Positions 54,809 through 64,000 of a stretch of DNA of 64,000 nt are shown here, in pieces. Each line of letters opens with the position of its first letter. Position 1 is the stretch's first letter. The position numbers were made by a program, and so were the translations under genes. Source of the DNA: Diphasiastrum complanatum (taxonomy: Eukaryota; Streptophyta; Lycopodiopsida; Lycopodiales; Lycopodiaceae); NCBI GenBank assembly GCA_029204225.1, contig CM055103.1, positions 20,136,366 to 20,200,365 of the forward strand, written 5' to 3'. Under the pieces are notes generated by a model that saw only the letters and a list, made by a program, of their open reading frames with translations, was not told the origin of the DNA and ran no database searches.

Positions 54809-55119
54809 ATGTCAAATGTGGATGAAGCCACTCTTGATGGCATCTTTAATTACAATGTTTGAAAGTTTAAGCGAAATAATATTCTTATGAAGAAAGCATT
54901 ATGGGAGGTGGTTATAGGTGAGAAAGCATGTCCCATAACTCATGCAAATATAAAGGCCTACAACAAGAAGACACAAGAGCTATTACCATTATCAACTGGT
55001 TGGTGAAGGTCCATCTTCCACAAACCTTGTTCTTAAAGACCGAATTGAACAATATTAAAATGGAGGCCAATAAAAATATGATGAGCTACTTTACAAAAAT
55101 AAAGACATTGTGTACTTAG
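54809..55119 (+). pseudogene. Ty1/copia gag fragment
   Basis: ATG at 54809 opens MSNVDEATLDGIFNY, and the frame goes on, after a stop, with KFKRNNILMKKALWEVVIGE, the N-terminus of a copia Gag of the 'WKFKM..IL' type. A frame change near 54955 gives TRAITIINWLV and then FTKIKTLC, the later part of the same domain. The zinc knuckle and all of Pol are missing. Relic. Confidence 0.65.
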
Positions 55120-58100
55120 AGACTTTGATCTTGCCCGCACTTGCTTGATTTGGTAGTGGTGCTTTTGTATAGACACAATTTTGCAACCAGAATTAGAAAG
55201 TAAAACTTTAATTTGTGGAGCATTTATTGGTATTTTGTATGCATGTGAGCCTATAGGACTCTAGTTATCAATGTAATAAACATGTCATTGACAATATGAC
55301 TATTAAAAAGACAAAATGTATCAAGTTACAACTTTTTATCCAAAATGATCAAAACCAATGAACACATAAAAGAAAATACTCAAATTAGCACAAATCTTTA
55401 TGTACAATGTGGTGATCCTTACAACAAGATAAGTTTGGTTTCAAGTTGTGTGGTTTATGCATGTCACAATTGTTTCAATAGAGTGCATTTCTTCTCTTTT
55501 TATATTTTCATGTTCTGGTGAAGAGAAACTATTATTCATAGCATCACTATATAGAGAAATGGCATGAAAGGAAAAAGATACAATCATTAAGTTCACTAGC
55601 TTGATCACCCAATACAGGGGTTGAAAAGAGGCCAACAACAACAAAGGAAACAACAACTTAGCTCTTGAGGGGAGGCATTTCAATAGCGTCATTGCCCTAA
55701 AGGTGGTCTTAAAACAACAACAACAATAATAAAAGAGGGTCAAAAGGCTCAACTATTCTATGCATGTTATAGTTGGTACTGAACCTAGGTGAGCAAGTCC
55801 ATAGCCATTTGAACCTAGGTGAGCAAGTCCATAGCCAAGTCCTCAGCCATCATGTTGAAAGTTGGAAGGACTTGTTTTTTTTTTTTTCTTTCTTTCTTTT
55901 TTTCAAATCTAGAATGATAGTTTTTTTATTTTGTGCAATCTAGATAAAATCAATCATTGAACTTCTAAGAGTCAAGAAGTTGGTGCATAAAATATTCTAT
56001 GAAACTTTAAAAGTGTTTATAATGGATAAGTAATCTAGTGGAAGATCTACTACGAAATCTTAAAAAATTGTGTAACCTTGAACCATATGTGTGGTACTAC
56101 TAGATCCTTTTTAGATGCTTACTTCAAACAATCTTTATAGAGCCTTGCCTTCTATTGCATTTTTTAATATTTGTATCTTCAATAAACTATGATACTTTTA
56201 CTATTTTTTTTCCCAAAATATTCTATACATTATTTTCAATTATCCATGAGAACTCAATTCCATGTAATATATAGAAAAAATCACATTACCTTATGAAACT
56301 CACCTAAAGGTGTGGTTTGAAGAGATTTTTACGTGTGATTGATTACATAGCATTCATGATAGATGACAATGATACTAAAGTGGCAATAACAACCATTCCT
56401 ACTTTCCCATGATGTAACCTTCACTTTTTACATCAAGTCTACATCATTTAGATAATTCCCAAGCATGCATAATATAAGTGTCTTACACCTGAATATGCAC
56501 ATGCATAATGATTTCTCTTGCACAATGAAGGAACTTGATATTGTTTATTATGTTCTTTTGGAGATTCCTATCACAAATGCAAAAGCGACATTGACATATT
56601 ATTAGAACATCTAGTCTAGCATCTTTATGCAATTTTGAATGAATAAACTAGATTCTTGATTTTATATTTTTGTAAATGCAAAAAAATAATTGGCTCGAGA
56701 ATGGTGGATTTTGTACTTGTGCCTTGAAATACCATTTTTTAGTTGAGTGCCAATAGAAGTGCCATAGGCAATAAAATATAGATTGAACGCTTTTCAATTA
56801 AAGCAACATGGAGTGCCACATTTTGTAAAGCCATGGACTTTTTGGTTGAGATGCTAGTTCATTTCAATGCAAAAACCTACAAATATAATGAGGTTCTATC
56901 TTCTTGTATTTTTTTCCATTTTTCTCCACCTTATGATAAAAATCACAAAAAATACAAGACAAAGAGGCCAAAAATGGTACAAGAACCAACACTAACTCAA
57001 AGTAGGATTATAGAAGTTCTAAATAAAGGCCTTATCTATACCATCCTCCCTACTTTGATTAATGCTCGAAAAGGCTCCTCTTGATGCGTTCAAGAACATA
57101 GAATAAGTGACATTCTATGGCCTTAAAGCACAATGAACTTTCATAACTTCTCATGCCAACTATCAGATAATGCTACTACATTAGACATGCTTACCCAAGA
57201 TTATCTTGGTACTATTTCAAATGAGAGAGATGCAAGAATCCAAAAAGGTCATCACGTTTGTTGACTTTTTACTTTTTCTATATTATTTTCAATTGTTTGA
57301 TCCTAGCATGATGTCTTTTCCACTCCTTATCAATCTTGTTATTGACACATTTATTTAGCTTTGAGAAATCAAAATATAAAAAAACATGCTCATCTTGTAA
57401 AGTAGAAACATAAGCACTTTGAATGCTAGTTTGTGTGTGTGATCGAGTTCACCTTCTACAAATTTGTTTAGAAAAATCCATGTCTATGCACTTACAAAGA
57501 GTAAATGAAGTGCTAATCTACCTAGCCACATGCTTTCTTTGCAATCGAGGTCAGATGTGTGAGCCTCAAATGTTCAGGTTTTATCTTTGCCTACATCCAT
57601 ATTTGTGTTGATTTTTTTGTTTTGTAGATTGAATTTTGGGTAGATTGAAGGTGTCTCAAAACACCTTATGAAAAACGATCAAAGAGAAGTTTGCATGTGT
57701 GAACTTTAAAAATAGAAGACTTTATTCATGTTTATAATTATGTGTTTGTATTTAGGCTATATATCCCATCATATCTACCTTTAATTGTAATATTTATGTC
57801 TATAATTGGTTGAATTTATATTTGCTACTTTTGGAGTGAAGGTAGCCTACAATCTAAAAACATCTTTTACACAATCACAACTTGTACTTTTCACTCTCAT
57901 TTGTGAGATTGAGAACTCCTGGGTTTTTTTTTTTTAATTCATGGTTGGAGTTATGTTTGTATTATTTTTTAATCGCAATTGTGAATCAAGGCTAAAATAG
58001 TCACGTGTTTGAGTTTGTGATCACTTGCAAAAAAAAAAAATCCCTTGCACTCCTATGTCCATGTGTAATTTTTTTCTCATGTTTGAGCTATGTGTTTATG

Positions 58101-59970
58101 TTTGTATTTAGTTTGCACCCACACGCATGAAATCAAGAACTCGTCTTGGTGTTCAAGGTTTTGAACTGAGTGACATGTGTTTCAAAAAAGTATAGAAAGC
58201 TCAAGTACATATTAAGGTCTAGTCATATATCTTACTCATCCAAATCATCCATTTCAATTTCCATTTCATAACCATGTCTCCATTTCATGAGCATGTCTTC
58301 ATTTGGTTGTGCAATCCAATTGAGTGATTTTCTAATTCCAATGTTTGTGTTGCAAGACAAAAGTTAAACAAGATGTATGCAAGTTGTTGTCATGATTGTT
58401 ATGATCAATTTGGTTTTTGCTCATAAAGTACAAAAATCAATACATATATATAAATGCAACAGAAATCTGAAAATCCAAAAGTCTATATCTATGATGCCAC
58501 TAACATGTTGACCATGTTTAAACAACTATAACCCATTCTTATTTTCCTAAGAAAAGTGACAACCTGGGGTTAGTTATGCATGATTAACTGTAGTCAACTA
58601 TACCTATGAGTTGACTTTGTCAAGAAATTCTAAGCAACAAAGCTCAACTATGATCAAATATTTTGAATTTGCATTGAAAATGAATTTTATTTTAGGATAA
58701 TAAACTAGGTCATATATCCCAAATGCTATGGAATCTGAAAAATAAAAGAGCTTCAACAAAAACAAATGCGAGAATTTTGCTATATCCACTTGAGATTAGG
58801 TTGTAGAGTTAAAGGACATTGTGTATTCCAATTGATTACTCAATATATTGAAATCAATCCATGCTAGATATTGAAGTATGGATCATGGTAGATGAGGTTA
58901 TACAAAATGATCTAGTAGAGCATCTCCCTAAATATCTAATTTTCTTCAGAGTAGAATCACCCAAATATGACAATCAAGGCAATCTATCTCAACTTGCTGA
59001 AATACATACAAAGGTTTTCAACAATACAAGCATCATGAGCTCAAAAATTTGCTACAATACTTCAATTTATTTTTTGTTGACATTGTAATCAAAGGTTACT
59101 TTGAGCATTGTAAGAAGAAATGATATAATCTATTTAGATTTGTGATTATCACAACATTAATGACCACAAGTTCTATGGAGAATCCATTTCTACAACTTAA
59201 CCAAGTATGACAAGCACATACTTAATTCAAGACTAAATAGAATAGTTCATAAAACTCAAGGGCCAATTTGACATGTCCTTTGTATCCAATATGTATCTAT
59301 AAATATGAATCAAGCATCAAGAATTGCACTTAGATTAGATTGCTAGAATTCTAGACAACAATGCTAGCTATTTCGCATCAAGATTGGCAATTGCCTTTGA
59401 ACACCACAACCAGATTAGCACTTGTTGATCCTCACTGCCTCTCACACAAGTGGAAAACACAGAACTCTTATCAGGTTCAGATCAATTTATTAGACTTAAA
59501 AAATATCACATTCATGAAGCATGTAATCTACTTGCAAGAGCAAAATTGCCAAAACCAAAATAATCAATCTTGATTCTCTCAAAGTGTATCTACAAATGAG
59601 CTCCAAATCCATATCTAATGAGCTCAAATCTTGGATTTAGGGTATACTTAGTTAGGTATAGACCTAACCCTAGCATCCCTAATCTTGGAGTCACACCCAC
59701 TTGGTGGTTGGATTGGTGTGTCACATGCATTGTCACCAAATTTCCTGGTGCAACTAGTGCTATTTTAAATTGAATATATGACAGATTTGTAGCTAAGGTT
59801 GTTATGTACCTGTATGAGGAATGAAGCCTTGGGAAAGCATCCTAAGCTATTTGACACGTGTGGCACCTATTTGCATGGCCATCTTGCCAATTACAATGCA
59901 TGTGACCAAAATTGGTCAAGCTAGAATTGTGAAATTTGAATACTCCTCCTCACAATCTAGCTTGATGAGA
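55120..59970. other. No gene seen; AT-rich intergenic DNA
   Basis: No recognisable coding domain, LTR or RNA gene in about 4.8 kb. Notable only for a 30-bp tandem duplication (55781-55837, GAACCTAGGTGAGCAAGTCC twice), a T-rich tract (about 55873-55901) and scattered poly-A/T runs. The 83-codon frame at 56833-57084 could be a distant gypsy relic, but the resemblance is too weak to call. Confidence 0.4.
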
Positions 59971-60219
59971 CTATCCTGGATCAATAATAATTACATGCAT
60001 AAAGATAACATATTTAACAGGTTCTTGATGTACGTAGTGAGTATGATCACTCATTACAATAAGAACATAATTTGAGCTCCAAGTAGTCAAATGTAGTGAG
60101 AGCTCCATAAAGGTTGTCTTCAAGATCCAAGCTTTGTCTTTGGTAGGTTGTTGAATGATCACCTTGGGCTGCAAAATGTGAGTCTTCTCCTCAAAATAAA
60201 CATAAAAAACAGCAGCTTT

Positions 60220-61185
60220 TCATAAGATCCAACTTTTGTATGAAGCACATACAATCAAAGCTTGAGATATCACCATCTTGACTTTATCCACGAAAACAAT
60301 GAACTCCAACTTGGCATCCTTCCAATGAAGGTCTTCTTTCCTTGGAAATTCAAGAGTGAATGGATCACAAGATGAGGCCTTTGAATAAATATTTGAAACT
60401 CCAATCAAAGTAGTAATGATCACTATTTCATCATCATAAGATATAGGATTTAAAATAATGTTCATAGTAGCATCATCAAAGAACTTTGTCAAATACATGA
60501 CATGTTTTTTATCAAACACAAAATAAGATGAGTAAAGGGAGATATGGATAAACTTCCTTGCTGCTCCTTTCTTTTTACCCAGACCTTCATATTGACGTAG
60601 ATTCAGGTCTCTTTTTCCTTGAGACAAGTGCTCCTTCTCAGGTTCCTCCTTGATGTCTTTTTTCTTCATTATGTTCACTCCCTCTTGTTGTTGATGATGA
60701 AAACATGGATCCAAACCATGATCTTCTTCAAGACTCTTAAGGAATTTGTTTTCAAGTCTCCAAACCTAAATCTTCTCCTTCTCAATATGATCTTTCAAGT
60801 CAACAAAACAATCACCAAGAATATTTATACCAAATTTACTAGTCCACAATTGCTTACCACTAGCAATTTGCATTACATACTTGTTGAACTTGAGACTAAT
60901 GAGGCCAAATACTCTTGCATGGATATAAGTGTCCTTCAAGGATGATTTGCTTACTCTCATACAAGGTTCACAATATGCCTCTTTGAAAATGAAGTCAAAA
61001 TCTTTCAACTTATGAATGAAAATGTTATGCTTACTTCTAGCACACTCAAGGGTAAGTAGATATGACAACCACCTTTCATTCCATACTTTAGATTTCAAAG
61101 GGACTTCATTACAAAACTCAGCAAATGAAGTACCAAATGTACCCCCCTTTACATCTTGCCTTTTCTTGTCCACAAAAATGAGCAT
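60220..61185 (-). CDS. Unidentified reading frame inside copia pol (one internal stop)
   Basis: The frame is continuous with the upstream pol frame, separated from it by a TAA at 61188-61186. It spans 139 codons, a TAG, then about 181 more codons to 60220. Only two stops in over 500 codons (61755-60220) is few for DNA this AT-rich. The first part contains FCNEVPLKSKVWNERW and a Cys-containing stretch (EAYCEPCMRV); the second has a Lys/Glu-rich linker, then FDKKHVMYLTKFFDDATMN and FPRKEDLHWKDAKLEF. I recognise no RT, RNase H, integrase or env-like motif. It could be a captured host gene fragment, an additional ORF of a non-autonomous family, or diverged pol. I do not assign a function. Confidence 0.4.
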
Positions 61186-61930
61186 TTATAGCTCCATCTT
61201 TGCTCTTGTGGCTCTCCTTGGAATAGTTGAAGCTCTCAGATTTTGCTCCTCCTCATGATCAAGCTCCTCCTTGATCTCAACCATATCTTTGCCAATATAA
61301 TTCTTAGAGGATTCATCATTCAAGATTACAAGCATTGAGGCTCTACCATTGCCCTTTGTGCTAGTAAAATGTACATCTAAATAAATCAGCTTAAGAGGAT
61401 GAGTAGTCTTAGTGATAGTGTTAGAGAAAGGCAACCTATGTGCTTTAGACAAAGCACATGCTTCAAAAACCTTTTCCTCCTTTTCCATAGATCTTGGAAG
61501 GCCTAGAGCAAGCTCCTCCTTGCATGTGGCTTCCATAGACTTGGTGTTGATGTGACCAAGCCTCTTGTGCCACAAATCATTTGTGGTCATTTTGTCCTCC
61601 TTGGCTACCATCACAAATTGGTTAGGATCAACAAAAGCATCAAGCTTAAACTTTCTTCCTCTTGCTATGATCTTCCCATTCTTCTTGATGTTGCATATAT
61701 TAGTAGAGAACTCCACAATGAAACCATGATCTAAAAGTTGGCCAACACTAAGCAAATTCTTAGTGATGCTAGGAATGAAGAGAACACCATCTATCTTAGT
61801 CTTCTTGGAAGATCCTAAGCATAAGGGAATGGACCCAACACCTTCAACTTTACATTCATGATGATTTTCTGTAAAAATAAACTTTATAGGTCCTACATAA
61901 GGTGTGAGTTGAGAAAAATACTAATATGTG
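61186..61930 (-). pseudogene. Copia pre-integrase and truncated integrase
   Basis: Reads GVLFIPSITKNLLSVGQLL, then DLWHKRLGHINTKSM (pre-integrase His motif) and a CALSKAHRLPF run. The integrase start follows with HPLKLIYLDVHF, where the first catalytic Asp is kept, and LVILNDESSKN. The frame then leaps to an acidic linker (KEELDHEEEQNLRAS, PRRATRAK) of the kind normally found after integrase, so the core with the second Asp and the Glu is deleted. A TAA ends it at 61188-61186. Confidence 0.75.
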
Positions 61931-61934
61931 GGAG

Positions 61935-62868
61935 CTAGCCAGCCCCACTATCTATCCACCAAGGATCTTCACCTTTGACATTTGATGATGAAAAAGTTGA
62001 CATTATGAGTGAGTCATTATGATAACTCTCTTCCTCCTCCTGTCCAATGTTGGCTTGACTTTGATCTTGCTTCCTCTTGAAGCATTCCGAGGCAAAGTGC
62101 CCCATCTTGCTACAATAGTAGCACTTGATCTTTGATTTGTCCACTTGTGATGATGATGATGTAGATCCTCCTTGATCTCCATCCTTTGCTTGTTCCTTTT
62201 TTAATGCTCCTCCCTTGCTCTTTGATTTGCCTTTGCTCTTGAAAAATAAGGCTTTGTCATCATCATCATTGATGGAGAGCCTCTCCTTCCTTGATTTGAT
62301 ATGAGCCTTCCTACTCTCCTCGACCATCAACACACTTTGAAGGTCTTCAAGTGTAGGCAAGTTTCCCATGATAGCATAGCTTTGGAAAAGGTTAGTAAAA
62401 TCACTACATAAGCCATTCAAAACTATTTCACAAGATCACTCTCTTTAATAGGTTCACCAACATAGGCAAGCTCTTTGTTCAAGTCTTTCACTCTCAAAAC
62501 AGTTTGATGTCCACTCTCACTCTTCCCTTGGAAGCATTGAAGAACTTGGTTCTTGAGGGAAAGTAATCTTGAGATTCTTGGACTCATATATCTTTTGAAG
62601 AGTCTCCCAAGCCTCTTGGGTTGAGGTACATGCTCCTTCTTCCTTGAGCAATTGCAACATTCATTTTAATACAATGAAGTGCAATCTTGCAACTTCTCTT
62701 GTACTTAGTTGCTTCTTGTGGATGGATTGGCTCATCTTCCTCTCCATTCACAATATCCATAAAATCTTGCATGACAAGGATGGATTCCATTCTTAACCTC
62801 CAAATTGAATAATTTGAAGAGTTCAATCTATCACTAGAATCCAAAAGATAGGCACTTATGGATGCCAT
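61935..62868 (-). pseudogene. Copia gag with zinc knuckle and protease start
   Basis: ATG at 62868 opens MASISAYLLDSSDRLNSSNYSIWRLRMES, the UBN2-type Gag start, with LHCIKMNV further on. A frameshift near 62660 and more changes up to 62430 break it. It resumes at 62420 with a Lys/Ser-rich region and an intact CCHC knuckle (CYYCSKMGHFASEC, about 62132-62091). WWIDSGAG, with the protease active-site DSG, lies at the end (stop at 61935-61937). Most similar within the window to the gag at 12688. Confidence 0.82.
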
Positions 62869-63657
62869 CTTTAATGATAGGGAGATAGATTCAATGAAAC
62901 AAGATAGATTGTACAAGATATGATCACAACTAGCTATCCCACTCTTTGGGACTTGAGATGAATCACTCTCTGATTTCTCAACAAGATCTAAGGTGATCTT
63001 GAGCTTGATCAATCTTCAAGATTCAAACTAGATCCAGACCTGGCTCAATTTACTATAGATTTGATCAAAACTAGTCTCCTCCTTGATCTCGACTTCACAA
63101 GAAGGGTGAATCCACCTATACTTAACCAAAAGCACTTTATAGCACATATATGTCTCACAAATAAAGCCTCCTAGATTCAGGTTGAATCACATTGACATAT
63201 TGAATCACAAACCTGTCCAAAACCAAGTAGAATAGAAACACAATTTTCACTAGTTTTGCATTTCTCGATGAAGAAATCATCAAAACACTTGATCGAAACC
63301 TAAAAGGTGTATTTTAGGACCTTATGAAGCCTAAGAACGACCTAATTAACTGATCCAAACTTTTAATGAGTGTTGGCATTCAAATCCTTATGAAAATCTC
63401 TACCAAGAGACATGTACTCCAAGATTCAACTCATAAGAGCTTTCTAATTTAGTTTGGTTGAATGGAAATGGGTCAATCTCGGTTCCTGTAGCTATAACTC
63501 AGCAAAACAAGTTCCCTTTGATCTATTCTCACTCGAATGAAACCAAATTTGGAGGTACAATCACTAGATTAGCAACTAGTAGCAAGGACAAAGCCAATAC
63601 TACTCAAATCTAGGATCTAAGCTTGAGAAAATCAAATCTAAAGCTCACTTTTGATTA

Positions 63658-63670
63658 GGCTCTGATACCA
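63658..63670 (-). other. Primer binding site (tRNA-iMet)
   Basis: Exact TGGTATCAGAGCC on the minus strand directly adjoining the LTR end. Confidence 0.88.
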
Positions 63671-64000
63671 TGACAAAATTTTACAGCAAATTCAATCCCA
63701 ATCAATCCTAAAAGTGATGGAGAATGCACAAATCAAAGATCTAGATCCAAACTATGAGCTAGAATCAAGACTAGTTACCAAAACTAGCTAATTTGGCATT
63801 TAACTCCACAATAGGCACATAGATTTGATCAAATACACTAAAGCAAAGTACAGCAAGCTTCTCAAACCTGTAAACAACTTCAGTACCTTTCAAAGCAAGT
63901 AATTAATGCATAAAATCACTCACATCCAATAGCTAGAACTCGCCACCAAAAGACAATGTTGATAGAACTTGAAAAACTCGATTTTGCTTCATATTTGGAT
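63671..64000 (-). repeat. 5' LTR of the minus-strand copia, cut by window end
   Basis: Plus-strand reading begins TGACAAAATTTTACAGC immediately beyond the primer site, giving the expected CA end on the element's own strand. The other LTR end lies beyond the window, so length is at least 330 bp. Confidence 0.65.

Larger units (their letters stand above)
59971..63670 (-). mobile_element. Minus-strand Ty1/copia element with unidentified frame in place of RT
   Basis: A perfect primer site TGGTATCAGAGCC (minus 63670-63658) follows an LTR end at 63671. A leader of about 790 bp precedes the gag ATG at 62868. Then come the zinc knuckle, protease, pre-integrase and the first part of integrase. Where RT and RNase H would follow, a non-copia frame runs from 61185 to 60220. 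A purine-rich GAGGAGGAG at about 59956-59948 may be the polypurine tract, but a 3' LTR is not recognised. Frameshifts in gag and two in-frame stops in the distal frame indicate inactivity or a non-autonomous copy. Confidence 0.75.

Noticed and set aside
56833-57084. 83-codon frame resembling the start of a gypsy RT (IIEVLNKGLIYTIL)
   Set aside because: Only one weak block resembles RT primer-grip upstream sequence; no FNVMPFG or FLDD block follows.
59971-60174. 67-codon minus-strand frame near the end of the copia element as an extra ORF
   Set aside because: Short, different frame from the upstream ORF, lies just before the probable polypurine tract, and has no motif.
1-64000. CRISPR array or bacterial defence/operon content
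   Set aside because: No regularly spaced short repeats, no Shine-Dalgarno-led operons; the tandem repeats present are plant satellite or LTR repeats.

Overview
The window looks like nuclear DNA from a large, AT-rich, retrotransposon-packed land-plant genome. It holds two spliced host genes with plant-type GT-AG introns and many decayed Ty1/copia and Ty3/gypsy elements whose primer sites match plant initiator tRNA-Met. Very long TE-filled introns would suit a homosporous fern or a gymnosperm, but the species cannot be fixed from the sequence. There is no sign of bacterial operons, CRISPR or organellar genes.

Host gene 1 (minus strand, coding span about 29431 to 6300, 7 coding exons, about 408 aa) encodes a plant-specific protein of unknown function with the TIGR01589 ('plant protein 1589') domain. 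Its exons are spread over 23 kb. Intron 2 (12.6 kb) and intron 5 (7.3 kb) are filled with transposable elements, yet all splice sites and phases I checked are consistent. Two G-boxes lie about 0.7 kb upstream of the ATG. Host gene 2 (plus strand, 50956-52367, 4 exons, 201 aa) is an Mpo1-like/DUF962 ER membrane protein, preceded by a TATA box and by two tandem-repeat arrays.

Mobile layer: 0.9-1.1 kb, a copia RNase H relic. 4.1-5.3 kb, a minus-strand LINE ORF1/DUF4283-like pseudogene. 11.7-13.7 kb, copia LTR and gag relics plus an LTR-like piece. 16.5-17.0 kb, a hAT-like MITE. 17.3-18.9 kb, a plus-strand copia relic. 19.3-26.8 kb, a minus-strand copia interrupted in its gag by a structurally complete Ty3/gypsy chromovirus (19719-25709; TSD CATAT, 358-bp LTRs). 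30.5-31.2 kb, a second hAT-like MITE. 32.85-37.7 kb, a second gypsy element whose gag is split by a solo LTR (33368-34038; TSD ATCAA). 38.05-40.79 kb, a minus copia. 40.8-42.3 kb, a plus copia with 3' LTR. 42.4-47.2 kb, a very decayed minus gypsy. 47.2-48.4 kb, a plus copia tail with LTR. 53.3-53.6 kb, a small inverted-repeat element. 54.8-55.1 kb, a copia gag relic. About 60.0-64.0 kb, a minus copia running off the window end; where its RT should be it carries an unrecognised reading frame.

No autonomous element remains: each has frameshifts, stops, deletions or catalytic substitutions. I found no clear undescribed multigene system. The best leads are the unidentified frame in the 60-62 kb copia, the two hAT-like MITEs, the nested insertions with exact target duplications, and the intact host gene carrying a 12.6-kb TE-filled intron.
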